A DNA stretch of 60,207 nt, from the NCBI GenBank assembly GCA_902594815.1, contig CACJNL010000008.1:1-60207 (forward strand), in the 5' to 3' direction. This document shows, piece after piece, positions 37,989 through 47,334 of this stretch. Positions within the stretch are counted from its first letter, which is position 1. Every line of letters begins with the position of its first letter. Origin of the DNA: an uncultured Alphaproteobacteria bacterium. Its GTDB lineage: Bacteria; Pseudomonadota; Alphaproteobacteria; HIMB59; GCA-002718135. The notes under the pieces are model-generated. The model saw only the letters and a list, made by a program, of their open reading frames with translations, was not told the DNA's origin and searched no databases. Made by a program: the position numbers and the translations under genes.

Positions 37989-38957
37989 ATGAAAATAGCA
38001 GTTATGGGATCTATTCATAATGATGGATGGGATCTTTTAAAAAAAGAAAATTTACAATGTTTTGAGATTACAAATTTTGATGAGCAAAATCTTGCAAAAG
38101 TATTAGATGATGTTGATGCTATACTTTTAAGAACGTCCAATTTAAATAGTAACATTCTTAGTAAATGTCGAAACCTTAAAATTATCTCTAGACACGGAGT
38201 TGGATACGATAATGTAGATATTGATTACTTAAATAAACACCAAATAGCTCTAGCAATCACATCTACTTCTAATGCTGTAAGTGTTGCTGAGCATGTGCTG
38301 ACTTGTTTTTTATACCTTACCAAAAATATCAATTTATCTGACAAGTTAACAAGAGAAGGTAAGTTTAAGGAAAAAGCAACTTTGCCTAATTTTTTTGAAC
38401 TTTATAAAAAAAATGTATTAATTTTTGGATTTGGAAGAATTGGTAAAGAAGTAGCCAAACGTTGTATTGGTTTTGAAGCAAACATATTTGTTTTTGATCC
38501 TTTTATTGAAAATAAAGTTATTGAAGAACATGGTTGTAATCCTATCAGCAAAATAGAAGGAATAAAACTTGCAGATTACATTTCTATCCATTTACCTTTA
38601 AATACAGAAACGAAAAATTTTATTTCAAAAAAAGAATTTGAGTTAATGAAAGAGTCAGTAATTCTCGTTAATTCAGCTAGAGGCGGTATTGTCAGTGAAA
38701 ACGATCTTTATGATGCATTAACTATAAATAAGATACATGGAGCAGGTTTAGATGTTTTTGAACAAGAGCCCCCAGATGAAAATCATAAATTATTTAAATT
38801 GTCTAATATTTTACTCTCGCCTCATAACGCTGCTTTAACATTAGAGTGCAGAAAAAGAATGGCTGTTGAAGGGGCTGAAAATATTATTAAATATCTAAAA
38901 AACAAAAATGATCTGAATTTGAACAATATTGTGAATAAAAAAGAAATTGGAATTTAA
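37989..38957 (+). CDS. D-2-hydroxyacid dehydrogenase (SerA-like)
   Basis: A 322-residue NAD-dependent D-isomer 2-hydroxyacid dehydrogenase. The Rossmann glycine motif is in VLIFGFGRIGKEVAKRC, followed by NSARGGIVSENDLYDAL (Arg of the active site), GLDVFEQEPP (Glu) and LLSPHNAALT (His). It lacks the C-terminal ACT domain of long SerA. Substrate may be 3-phosphoglycerate, a hydroxypyruvate or another 2-ketoacid. It is divergent from iolD across 118 AT-rich bases that hold no gene, and its stop overlaps the Rieske-like gene tail to tail by 4 bases. Confidence 0.88.
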   Translation: MKIAVMGSIHNDGWDLLKKENLQCFEITNFDEQNLAKVLDDVDAILLRTSNLNSNILSKCRNLKIISRHGVGYDNVDIDYLNKHQIALAITSTSNAVSVAEHVLTCFLYLTKNINLSDKLTREGKFKEKATLPNFFELYKKNVLIFGFGRIGKEVAKRCIGFEANIFVFDPFIENKVIEEHGCNPISKIEGIKLADYISIHLPLNTETKNFISKKEFELMKESVILVNSARGGIVSENDLYDALTINKIHGAGLDVFEQEPPDENHKLFKLSNILLSPHNAALTLECRKRMAVEGAENIIKYLKNKNDLNLNNIVNKKEIGI

Positions 38958-39274
38958 AGGTTTAAATAAATATCACCTTCTTCTTCATAAATGTCATAAA
39001 TTTTTAAAGATGGTAGCTCCAAGTCACTTATTGGATCACCGGAGACAATGCTAAAAGTATTACCGCAACTAGCGCATTCAAGCTCTTCCCCTTCAACATT
39101 TGACTCACTTAAAAACGCCTGATCTTCGCAAACACAATGACCTTGAGTGGCAAAAAAACCCGACTCTAACCTAAATATAGCATAATCAATTTCTTCATGT
39201 TCAAAATTTTCTACACTGCCAATTTCGATATCATCTTCTTGGCCAATATGGACAGGCTCTATTTCCGTATTCAT
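38954..39274 (-). CDS. Rieske-like ferredoxin with four Cys ligands
   Basis: A 106-residue, strongly acidic protein whose pattern follows small Rieske ferredoxins such as MocE: GFFATQGHC followed by LECASCGNTFSI and a C-terminal GDIYLNL strand. Rieske proteins use C-x-H and C-x2-H. Here the spacing is kept but both His are Cys: C47-x-C49 and C67-x2-C70. It could hold an all-Cys [2Fe-2S] cluster or a metal such as zinc. It is 43 bases after the lactate dehydrogenase gene on the same strand and may be its electron partner; that is inference. No reductase or oxygenase partner adjoins it. Confidence 0.75.
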   Translation of the reverse strand: MNTEIEPVHIGQEDDIEIGSVENFEHEEIDYAIFRLESGFFATQGHCVCEDQAFLSESNVEGEELECASCGNTFSIVSGDPISDLELPSLKIYDIYEEEGDIYLNL

Positions 39275-39317
39275 AAAAAAATTGTAGAATAAATTTTAAA
39301 ATTAATAAATATTTATT

Positions 39318-40472
39318 TTATCTAAATCGTAAATTTTTTCTTGTTAGTTGATCAATTGAAGATACTCCCATTAGTTTCATATCTCTTTCAATTTCATTTT
39401 TTAGATTTGATAAAGTTTTTTCGACACCTTTTTGTCCTCCTGCTGCTAGTGCATAAAGATACATTCTTCCTCCGGAGCAAGCTTTTGCCCCAAGAGAAAG
39501 TGCTTTTAAAACATGAGTGCCTCTTCTGATACCCCCTTCACAAATAACATCTACTTTATCACCGACAGCATCTACTATTTCAGCGAGTTGATCAAATGGT
39601 GATCTTGAACCATCAAGCTGTCTTCCTCCATGATTGGATACCATGACGGCAGTTGCTCCCACATCAATTGCTTTTTTTGCATCGTCTACAGACATTATGC
39701 CTTTTATGGCAAATTGTTTACCCCATTCTTTATTAATTTTTTCAACTCCTTTCCAGTCAAGAGAATTATCTAACATCTGCGTAAAATAATCACCAATACT
39801 TGTCATTACGCTAGTTCCAGCTGCAATATGATTTTTTAAATTACTTAGTTCCCATTTTGGTTTAGTAAAATAATTAAAAGCCCATGATGGATGAGTGGCA
39901 AAACTAATAGCACTACTTAAAGATAGTTTCATTGGTATTGTGAAACCTGTTTTAAGATCTCTTTCTCTATTGCCTCCCACAGCAGTATCTACTGTAACTG
40001 CCATGGCTTCAAAATTTGATTTTTTGCATCTATCAATCAGATCTTTGTTTAGACCTTCATCTTTATGGACATATAATTGAAATAATTTAGGTGTTGATAC
40101 CAAGTTTGATATTTCTTCAATGCTTGCTGTACCTAAAGAAGAAATCCCAAACATGGTGCCAAACTTTTCTGCAGCTTTAGCAACCCCTATTTCCCCTTCA
40201 TGGTGAAATAATCTCTGTAAGGCCGTTGGAGCACAGTACAAAGGCATATCAATTTTTTGTCCCATAACTGTTGTGGACATATCAATTTTATCAACACCAG
40301 ATAGAACATTGGGAACCAAATCACATTTATTAAAAGCTTCCGTGTTACGTTTGTAAGTTATTTCATCATCGGCAGCTCCATCTATATAATGGAAGATAGG
40401 ACTGGGTAATTTTTTTTTTGCTAATGCACGAAAATCTTTAACATTATTGCACTTTTTAACGCTCCCAAACAT
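39318..40472 (-). CDS. lldD: FMN-dependent L-lactate dehydrogenase
   Basis: A 384-residue FMN-dependent alpha-hydroxyacid dehydrogenase oxidising L-lactate to pyruvate. Signatures are PLYCAPTALQRLFH, LFQLYVHKD, and MVSNHGGRQLDGS with the active-site His and Arg, then VICEGGIRRGTHVLKAL for the FMN phosphate. The gene overlaps the FAH-family hydrolase by one base (TAATG). That hydrolase would release L-lactate and pyruvate from the fuconate pathway, so the location explains the need for this enzyme. Confidence 0.93.
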   Translation of the reverse strand: MFGSVKKCNNVKDFRALAKKKLPSPIFHYIDGAADDEITYKRNTEAFNKCDLVPNVLSGVDKIDMSTTVMGQKIDMPLYCAPTALQRLFHHEGEIGVAKAAEKFGTMFGISSLGTASIEEISNLVSTPKLFQLYVHKDEGLNKDLIDRCKKSNFEAMAVTVDTAVGGNRERDLKTGFTIPMKLSLSSAISFATHPSWAFNYFTKPKWELSNLKNHIAAGTSVMTSIGDYFTQMLDNSLDWKGVEKINKEWGKQFAIKGIMSVDDAKKAIDVGATAVMVSNHGGRQLDGSRSPFDQLAEIVDAVGDKVDVICEGGIRRGTHVLKALSLGAKACSGGRMYLYALAAGGQKGVEKTLSNLKNEIERDMKLMGVSSIDQLTRKNLRFR

Positions 40473-41320
40473 TAGGCAGAAACTGTTCTTTGAACTTGCT
40501 CTCCCATACCTTCAATGCCAAGCTTCATTTCATCACCTGGATTTAAAAATACCTGCGGCTTCATTCCCATACCAACTCCAGGAGGTGTTCCTGTTGAAAT
40601 AATATCGCCTGGTTGTAATGACATAAAATTACTCAAATAACTAACGAGGAAATTTACACCATAGACCATTGTTTTAGTTGAGCCATCTTGCATACGCTTA
40701 CCATTCACATCCAACCACATAGATAAATTTTGCGGATCAGCAACTTCATCTTTTGTAACTAAATATGGACCTATTGGACCAAATGTATCACATGACTTTC
40801 CTTTAACCCACTGTCCAGCATGCTCTAATTGAAATGCCCTTTCACTTAAATCGTTGACCACGCAATATCCAGAAATATGATCCTGTGCCTGATCTTCTGA
40901 AATATATTTTGCTTCTTTACCTATGACAACTCCCAATTCGACTTCCCAATCTGACTTTGTAGAATTTTTTGGAATTATCACATTATCATTAGCACCTATA
41001 ATAGCGCTAGTAGCTTTGAAAAAAATTATAGGTTCGGGTGGAACTTCCATTCCAGTCTCTTCTGCATGATCAGAATAATTAAGACCAATGCATATAAATT
41101 TACCTACACTTTTTTTACACACACAAGGAGCAATACCATCATGATTTTCAACAATAGGTAGTGAACTTATATCAAGTTGTTTAACTTCATCGAGTTTTTC
41201 AACTGTTACATTTTGATCATCCCAATCAGATACTACGCTTGATGCATCGCGTATTTTTTCATTCTGATCTAGTATTCCAGGTTTTACTTTATCACCAATT
41301 CTGTATCTCAATGTTTTCAT
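40472..41320 (-). CDS. FAH-family hydrolase, probable 2,4-diketo-3-deoxy-L-fuconate hydrolase
   Basis: A 282-residue fumarylacetoacetate hydrolase-family enzyme. FICIGLNYSDHAEETG, IIFFKATSA, WEVELGVVIG (metal Glu pair), VNDLSERAFQ, KSCDTFGPIGPYLVT and STGTPPGVGMG follow in order. Enzymes with this pattern beside an L-fuconate dehydratase cleave 2,4-diketo-3-deoxyfuconate to pyruvate and L-lactate. The ATG at 41318-41320 overlaps the SDR stop (TAATG); an ATG 12 bases upstream is possible. Assignment rests on family plus operon context. Confidence 0.88.
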   Translation of the reverse strand: MKTLRYRIGDKVKPGILDQNEKIRDASSVVSDWDDQNVTVEKLDEVKQLDISSLPIVENHDGIAPCVCKKSVGKFICIGLNYSDHAEETGMEVPPEPIIFFKATSAIIGANDNVIIPKNSTKSDWEVELGVVIGKEAKYISEDQAQDHISGYCVVNDLSERAFQLEHAGQWVKGKSCDTFGPIGPYLVTKDEVADPQNLSMWLDVNGKRMQDGSTKTMVYGVNFLVSYLSNFMSLQPGDIISTGTPPGVGMGMKPQVFLNPGDEMKLGIEGMGEQVQRTVSA

Positions 41321-42057
41321 TATAAAGTCCATCCTCCATCAATTAAATTAAGTGTTCCCGTTACAAAATCTGACTCATCACTCGCCAAATATAATGCCAT
41401 TGACGCGATTTCTTCGGGTTGGGCAAGTCTGCCCATCGCCTGTCTTGCAATAAAATCTTTTCTTGCTTGTTCAGGATCATCTGCCATTTGTACTCTTCCT
41501 TCCCATGAAGGTGTTTCGACTGTGCCTGGTAAAATTGCATTACATCTAATTCCATCTTTGATGTAATCAGCGGCAACAGATTTAACAAAACCATTTAAAG
41601 CTGCTTTAGTTGTTGTGTAAATAAAACGGTTAGGAACTCCTTTAACACTTGATGCTGCAGAAGATACAATCACTATGTTGCCTTTTTTCTTTTTAAGCAT
41701 TTTTGGCAATACTGTGTGTGTCATCAAGTACGCCGAAAAAATATTAACATTAATAGAATTATGAAACTCATCTGTATCGCAATCTAAAAGTGCACCGTGG
41801 TGAACAAAACCTACAGCATGAAATAAAACATCGATATTTTCAATTTTATCATAAAAATTTTCTACTTCTTCTTTGTTGGTTGAATCTAACTTTGCAATTT
41901 CGATTTTGGAGTTAAGAGATTTAATTTCTTCTAACTTTTGCTCATTGATATCAGTTGCAATTACGTTTGCTCCTTCACTTGCAAACTTAAGTGCAGTCGC
42001 TCTTCCTATTCCTTGGGCAGCTGCAGTGACAATAATTTTTTTATTTTCTAGTCTCAT
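41320..42057 (-). CDS. SDR dehydrogenase, probable 2-keto-3-deoxy-L-fuconate dehydrogenase
   Basis: A 245-residue classical short-chain dehydrogenase. The NAD-binding glycines are in TAAAQGIGRATAL, the acidic residue ATDIN favours NAD over NADP, and the catalytic Ser, Tyr and Lys lie in VSSAASSVKG and FIYTTTKAALN. ILPGTVETPSWEGR is characteristic of 2-keto-3-deoxy-L-fuconate dehydrogenase and its animal relative DHRS6/BDH2. It sits exactly between the fuconate dehydratase and the diketo-acid hydrolase, as the pathway predicts. Confidence 0.88.
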   Translation of the reverse strand: MRLENKKIIVTAAAQGIGRATALKFASEGANVIATDINEQKLEEIKSLNSKIEIAKLDSTNKEEVENFYDKIENIDVLFHAVGFVHHGALLDCDTDEFHNSINVNIFSAYLMTHTVLPKMLKKKKGNIVIVSSAASSVKGVPNRFIYTTTKAALNGFVKSVAADYIKDGIRCNAILPGTVETPSWEGRVQMADDPEQARKDFIARQAMGRLAQPEEIASMALYLASDESDFVTGTLNLIDGGWTL

Positions 42058-43356
42058 TTAATTGTCTTTCCAGTATTCACCATTTGGGTATGTAAAGTCC
42101 TTAACAGATTTTTGTTTCATTTCAATAGAGTATCCAATATCTTTAGGCGGCATATAATTCCCCTCTTTTATTATGCAGGGATGGATAAAGTGCTCATGTA
42201 GACTATCTTGATACTCCACTACCTTGTTGTCTTTTTCTCCATTGATCAATACGTAATCAACCATACATAAATGTTGAACGTATTCGCATAAACCTACTCC
42301 TCCAGCATGAGGAAAAACAGGAACTTTAAATTTATGCGCCATAAGTAGAACAGTTAAAATTTCATTTATACTTCCCAATCGACAACTATCAATTTGACAA
42401 ACATTCATTGCACCTGATTCAAGAAATTGTTTAAACATTATTCGGCCACCACAAGCCTCACCTGTCGCAAGTCGTACATCACCAACTTCTTTTTTAATTT
42501 TAGCAAATCCCAACACATCGTCAGGGCTTGTTGGTTCTTCAACAAACAACAAATTAAATTTTTTGTAAGCATTAATATGCTCAATTGATTGCTGAACATT
42601 CCATTGTTGATTAGCATCAACCATGATCGAACATTCTGGTCCAATTGTTTGCCTTATTAATTCAAGTCGTTTAACATCCGCTTCAAGATCTAAACCAACT
42701 TTGATTTTAAAATGCTTCCAACCTTGGGCCATATATTGATTACATAATTCTATAATTTTTTCATTTGAATATCCCAACCAACCTGCAGCCGTTGTATATG
42801 ACGGATATCCTTCTTTTAGAATGGTTTGTATTCTTTTTTCTTTATGTATCTGGCTATTTTGTAAAATATTAAATGCCTCATCTTTAGTCAGCACATCTTC
42901 AATATATTTAAATGTTAGCCATTTCATTATTGTCTCAGGATCACTATCAACGATAAACTTCCAAAGTGGTTTTTGATTTTTTTTAGCAATAAGATCCCAT
43001 AAGCTATTAAAAATTGCAGCAACAGCCATGTGCACAACTCCTTTTTCAGGACCCAACCACCGTAACTGACTGTGATCAACAAACTCAAACCACAGTTTGC
43101 CAATATTTAGTTCTATTTCATCTATAGTCTTCCCAATCAACATAGGAAAAAAATGTTTTATACATTCAGCAACAACATCATTTCCCTTACCTAGTGTAAA
43201 TGCAATTCCGTAACCCTTCATACTATTATCAGAAGTATATACAGTTACATAGGTAGCAGAATAATCAGGATCGGTGTGAATAGCATCAGAGCCTGTTAAA
43301 TCTTTTGATGTAGGAAAGCGAACATCCTCAACTGTCAGATTAATAATTTTTATCAC
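42058..43356 (-). CDS. fucD: L-fuconate dehydratase
   Basis: A 432-residue enolase-superfamily enzyme that dehydrates L-fuconate to 2-keto-3-deoxy-L-fuconate. Likely residues are K217 and K219 (KIK), metal ligands D247, E273 and E300, D323, H350 and E381. These lie one position from the numbering I recall for the characterised Xanthomonas campestris FucD (K220, D248, E274, E301, H351), which supports close homology. The N-terminal VRFPTSKDLTGSDA is also typical. It adjoins the SDR with no spacer. Confidence 0.94.
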   Translation of the reverse strand: MIKIINLTVEDVRFPTSKDLTGSDAIHTDPDYSATYVTVYTSDNSMKGYGIAFTLGKGNDVVAECIKHFFPMLIGKTIDEIELNIGKLWFEFVDHSQLRWLGPEKGVVHMAVAAIFNSLWDLIAKKNQKPLWKFIVDSDPETIMKWLTFKYIEDVLTKDEAFNILQNSQIHKEKRIQTILKEGYPSYTTAAGWLGYSNEKIIELCNQYMAQGWKHFKIKVGLDLEADVKRLELIRQTIGPECSIMVDANQQWNVQQSIEHINAYKKFNLLFVEEPTSPDDVLGFAKIKKEVGDVRLATGEACGGRIMFKQFLESGAMNVCQIDSCRLGSINEILTVLLMAHKFKVPVFPHAGGVGLCEYVQHLCMVDYVLINGEKDNKVVEYQDSLHEHFIHPCIIKEGNYMPPKDIGYSIEMKQKSVKDFTYPNGEYWKDN

Positions 43357-43358
43357 TT

Positions 43359-44465
43359 TTAATATTTTTTAAATGTTGAGTTTTCAATGAAGTCCCAATC
43401 CAAATCAATCCCTAGTCCTGGCTTTGTAGGAAGTTGAGCCTGACCATCAATTATTTGAATTGACTCTTTAAGTCCAAAATTAAAATATTCGTATGGAACA
43501 AGTACTTCAAAAAACTCAGAATTTTTCATAGCTGCACAACAATGAAGATTAACTAATTCCAAAGGATGATAAATTGCTGTATGAATTTCACATTGCACCC
43601 CAAAGCTCTCAGCTAAATGTGCCGTTTTCATTGTCGCTGTAATCCCTCCACTCCAGGAAACATCTGCCCGAACCATATCGACAACTCTTGTGGAAATACA
43701 TTCAGCAACGCTATAGGGATGTTTAGCAATCACTTCAGTTCCTATGATAGGTATATCTAGTATCCGAGTGAGCTCTCTTAAGTTGTGAAAATTTTCATCA
43801 AATAACGGTTCCTCATACCAATAGTAATTTAATTTTTCTAACTCTCTACCAAAGCGTAACGCTTGCTCAAACGTATAAGGGGCTACAGGATCACTCATTA
43901 ATTTAAAATCATCACCCACAGCATTTCTCACCGCTTTATGTATCTCCAAATCTAGTTCATAATTCCCAGGAGGATGAATTTTATAAGCGTTAAAGCCTCT
44001 ATCTTTGTATTCCTTCGCTTCCTTTGCGTAATCCTCTGGAGTTTTATAAACGAGAGAGCTTCCATAAATTGGTACTTGATCCCTGTAGGCGCCTATATAT
44101 TTATACAGTGGTTGATTTGCTTGAAGTGCAGATAAAACCCAGCAATTTATATCAAAAGGACCATAACTATAAATCGGTGCATGGTTCCACCATCTATCGG
44201 CCATTCGGTACTCATGCCAATGCTTCTCTCTAAATAATGGATCACGACCAATAAAAAATGGCTTAAAAATACTATTTGCAATTTCTCCCGCCATAGCGGC
44301 GCCACGCCCTGCAAACCCAAAAGTTGATGTCGAAATACCTTCATCAGTATGAAATGTGATAACTAAGAATTCTAGTTCAGATTTTTTACCATCGCGCATT
44401 TCCGAGTCTTTCATGACAGGATCTTTATGGCGACATGCGCGTATTTCAATATCACTAATTTTCAT
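43359..44465 (-). CDS. Mandelate racemase/muconate lactonizing enzyme family protein
   Basis: A 368-residue enolase-superfamily protein, likely an acid sugar dehydratase or epimerase. Metal ligands are D192, E218 and E244 and the C-terminal base is H295. The usual K-x-K is K162-I-H164, so the second base is His, which could change stereochemistry. It lies two bases upstream of fucD and overlaps the CoA-transferase by 4 bases. Its substrate is unknown; a second sugar acid fed into the same pathway is possible. Confidence 0.88.
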   Translation of the reverse strand: MKISDIEIRACRHKDPVMKDSEMRDGKKSELEFLVITFHTDEGISTSTFGFAGRGAAMAGEIANSIFKPFFIGRDPLFREKHWHEYRMADRWWNHAPIYSYGPFDINCWVLSALQANQPLYKYIGAYRDQVPIYGSSLVYKTPEDYAKEAKEYKDRGFNAYKIHPPGNYELDLEIHKAVRNAVGDDFKLMSDPVAPYTFEQALRFGRELEKLNYYWYEEPLFDENFHNLRELTRILDIPIIGTEVIAKHPYSVAECISTRVVDMVRADVSWSGGITATMKTAHLAESFGVQCEIHTAIYHPLELVNLHCCAAMKNSEFFEVLVPYEYFNFGLKESIQIIDGQAQLPTKPGLGIDLDWDFIENSTFKKY

Positions 44466-45610
44466 TTAAGCCTCATTTCATTTTTAATTTTTTCATTATG
44501 TTGTCCCACTTTTGGAGCGGCACGGTCTGACTTAAAAATCTCTCCGTCAACTTTAATTGGGCAACGTAATGTTTCTATTTCAAGACCATCTGTGCTTTTA
44601 ATTCTTTGTGTCATATCTAAGACTTTAAAGCCATCATGTTTCAACATTTTTTCCCAATCCAAAACTTCTGCACACCAAATATCTGCTGGTTCCAAAACAC
44701 CTAAAATATCTTTTGATGTTTTGTTAACTACAAAATCACCTATTTGTTTTTTAATTTCATCTCTATTAGTGAACCAAGTTTTTTGATCATGTAAATTTTT
44801 CAAAAAATCTAAATCTAATAATTCTCCAAGTTTTGGTAGCGGCGTCATCGCAATGGCAACAAATCCATCACTGGTTTTATAAATTCCGTATGGAGCTGAT
44901 AAATAAGCATGAGCGTTGTTGTATTTACTTCTTACAGGCTTTCTATAACCATCATTAAAATAAGTAGTTAAAACTTCAAACTGAAAATCAAGTAATGCTT
45001 CTACTAAACTTGTTTGAATATGACATCCTTGATTAGTACGATACCTCTTTATTACCCCAGAAAGTATGCCTTCTACCAATGAATGCCCTGCTAACATATC
45101 AGCTACAGCTAAGCCCATCGGAGTTGGTGCTTCACCACCATTTCCATTTAACCAAACAAGTCCTGTCCTAGATTGAGCTAATAAATCTTGACCAGGCAAG
45201 TCTTTCCAAGGACCTTCTGCACCGTATCCCGAAATTGATCCATACACAATTTGAGGGTTGATCTTTTTTGCATTTTCATAATCAAGACCAATTTTTTCAA
45301 TTACACCTGGTCTAAAATTTTGAGTAATAATATCTGCTTTACTAATTAATTGCTTAACCAAATCTAAATCTGTTGGATCTTTTAAATTGGCTGCAAAACT
45401 CTCTTTATTTCTATTGATGGCATGAAACAGTGTACTATCACCCTCTAAATCAGTATCGCTTATATAGAGAGTTCTACATAGATCTCCCACTTCAGGTCTC
45501 TCAATTTTTATAACACGTGCACCTAAATCTGCTAGGCGAAGCCCAGCATAAGGGCCTGATAAAAATTGACTAAACTCTAAAACTGTTAATCCTTCAAGTG
45601 GTCTAGACAT
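44462..45610 (-). CDS. Class III CoA-transferase (CaiB/BaiF family)
   Basis: A 382-residue family III CoA-transferase. Opening LEGLTVLEFSQFLSGPYAGLRLADLGARV, in which the pattern up to LGA is diagnostic, is followed by GDLCRT, NRNKESFAANLKD and VYGSISGYGAEGPW. The catalytic Asp is expected in GLAVADMLAGH. Such enzymes move CoA between carboxylic acids. It lies between a signal-less solute-binding protein and a sugar-acid enzyme, so its acid partner may be a sugar-derived acid, but this is not known. Confidence 0.9.
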   Translation of the reverse strand: MSRPLEGLTVLEFSQFLSGPYAGLRLADLGARVIKIERPEVGDLCRTLYISDTDLEGDSTLFHAINRNKESFAANLKDPTDLDLVKQLISKADIITQNFRPGVIEKIGLDYENAKKINPQIVYGSISGYGAEGPWKDLPGQDLLAQSRTGLVWLNGNGGEAPTPMGLAVADMLAGHSLVEGILSGVIKRYRTNQGCHIQTSLVEALLDFQFEVLTTYFNDGYRKPVRSKYNNAHAYLSAPYGIYKTSDGFVAIAMTPLPKLGELLDLDFLKNLHDQKTWFTNRDEIKKQIGDFVVNKTSKDILGVLEPADIWCAEVLDWEKMLKHDGFKVLDMTQRIKSTDGLEIETLRCPIKVDGEIFKSDRAAPKVGQHNEKIKNEMRLK

Positions 45611-45611
45611 A

Positions 45612-46742
45612 TTAGTTAAAGCTCTCTAGATACATTGATGATAACTTATTCATTACTGTGTCCTCTTGGATGTTTGATTGGAGATATTCATTAATAATAT
45701 TACCACTTTCATCTTGAAATTTCATATAACCATTGTGCCTTGGTCTCACCCATGCTTGATCTAATGTCTGTCTTGTTGCGATAAAAAAATTGTTATTATG
45801 ATCATTAATTTCTTTATTCTGCCAAGCAACAGAGTTGCCAGGTTGCCCACCACTTTCATAAAAAATAGTTTGTTGACAATCTGCCCCAGCAATCCAATAA
45901 CTATACTCTATAGCTATATCTTTATATTTGCTACTATTTGAAACGGCAATTCCTGTTCCACCTAAATGCGTACCGTGAGGACCTTTGCCATCTAGATCAA
46001 TTACATTGCCATACTTAAGAATATTTTTTCTATAATCTTTTCTTGAATAATTAGAAAATCCATATGTATAAGGAGCGTAATAAAAATCATTAGTCTCTGA
46101 TAAAATTTCTGCAGTACGAATAGGATCCATACTAAAACAATCTTGAATTAAACAATTAGATATTTCTTTCATCATTCTTAACGTTTGTATTCCAAATTCT
46201 TTATCTACAAATTCTTTATTTAGAGGATCAAACTCATCCGTAATGTTATTATAAATGCTATAAAAGCTGCTAATCGCGTGCACAGGTTTTAAGGGCCAAA
46301 TAATTTTTTGGTTTTTTGCTAGTGCAAGCAATTCATTCCAATTAGTAGGAACATCATCAATTAAATCTTCTCTGTAGCAACAGACTTGGGTTGCAGCATC
46401 AATTGCCAAGGCCCACTGGTGACCATCTATATTGTAACTTTGGTGAGAGAGTCCAACTGATTGTTCATTTAAAATATCTAATTGATCGTTGTACTGCTCT
46501 ACATCAAACTGTTGTAATAAGCCTTTAGCAGATACCTCACCTACATGTGGATAATCAATTACCATTAAATCATACTCGTCTACCATTTGCTCAATTGGGC
46601 GATCAGCAAATGCCTGCAATGATCTTTTATCCCATTCAATAGAAATTTGATTATTATATTTTTTACAAAAAATTTCACTTGTTGCAATCATGGGGTCATA
46701 ACCTCTTGAATGATCCCACGTCATCCCCTTTAAAGTTTTCAT
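45612..46742 (-). CDS. Solute-binding protein-like protein without signal peptide
   Basis: A 376-residue protein resembling family 1 extracellular solute-binding proteins: [19 protein letters not shown] at the start, [13 protein letters not shown], a [12 protein letters not shown] hinge, and [12 protein letters not shown] with [10 protein letters not shown] near the C terminus. It lacks a hydrophobic leader; residue 1 is followed at once by the mature-like fold, and the ATG overlaps the MaoC stop (ATGA), so no upstream leader is available. It is thus probably cytoplasmic, which is odd for this family. It is co-transcribed with a CoA-transferase and MaoC protein, with no permease adjoining. 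Confidence 0.82.
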   Translation of the reverse strand: MKTLKGMTWDHSRGYDPMIATSEIFCKKYNNQISIEWDKRSLQAFADRPIEQMVDEYDLMVIDYPHVGEVSAKGLLQQFDVEQYNDQLDILNEQSVGLSHQSYNIDGHQWALAIDAATQVCCYREDLIDDVPTNWNELLALAKNQKIIWPLKPVHAISSFYSIYNNITDEFDPLNKEFVDKEFGIQTLRMMKEISNCLIQDCFSMDPIRTAEILSETNDFYYAPYTYGFSNYSRKDYRKNILKYGNVIDLDGKGPHGTHLGGTGIAVSNSSKYKDIAIEYSYWIAGADCQQTIFYESGGQPGNSVAWQNKEINDHNNNFFIATRQTLDQAWVRPRHNGYMKFQDESGNIINEYLQSNIQEDTVMNKLSSMYLESFN

Positions 46743-47302
46743 TTTTTTTCGTATAGATCTTTGAAGTCTTCAGGTTTTTTATACAAAACAGAGTGGAGAT
46801 GTTCGCAGTAGAGAACAATCTCTCCCTCCCCTTTAAAAACTTCATAACTTGTTCTGACTAAACCCATTTTTTCGTATTTCGGTTTTTTTTCCATATTTTT
46901 TCGTATTGTATAAATGGTATCGCCAATGAAAACAGGTTTAATAAACCTCAGGCGGTCGTAACCATAACTAAAAGAATTAACACAATTTGTTGCTACTAAA
47001 CCAAGACCGTATGAAAAGACCATTGCACCCGCTACCAATCTTTTTTTAAACAAACCTTCATTTTTTGCAAAATGTTCATCACCTACATAAGGATGCATAT
47101 CCAAAACCATAGTATTAAACTGCATGGCTTCACCCTCTGAAATAGTTCGTCGCAGTGAGCGAATTTGGTGATCAATAATAACATCTTCATAAAACCAATT
47201 TTCTGAATTCCAAACAGGTATATTACTGTGTTCTTCAGGCATATCTTTAGGATAAGTAGACTCTATTCCAACTGTATTTTTATATTTAAAATCTTTATTC
47301 AT
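46739..47302 (-). CDS. MaoC-like hot-dog dehydratase
   Basis: A 187-residue MaoC-like protein. The C-terminal half has [18 protein letters not shown], almost the same as in the divergent paralogue ([18 protein letters not shown]), and the hydratase region has [13 protein letters not shown] with a candidate catalytic His. The first 50 residues are extra compared with the paralogue. These proteins hydrate enoyl-CoA or handle related thioesters. It is the first gene of the minus-strand operon leading to the fuconate genes. Confidence 0.85.
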   Translation of the reverse strand: MNKDFKYKNTVGIESTYPKDMPEEHSNIPVWNSENWFYEDVIIDHQIRSLRRTISEGEAMQFNTMVLDMHPYVGDEHFAKNEGLFKKRLVAGAMVFSYGLGLVATNCVNSFSYGYDRLRFIKPVFIGDTIYTIRKNMEKKPKYEKMGLVRTSYEVFKGEGEIVLYCEHLHSVLYKKPEDFKDLYEKK

Positions 47303-47334
47303 ATTTAAAATTATGCTACTCTAATATCTTAATA

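Noticed and set aside
44427-44786. 119-codon plus-strand frame opposite the CoA-transferase and the start of its neighbour
   Set aside because: It lies wholly inside two well-supported minus-strand genes and shows no recognisable motif.
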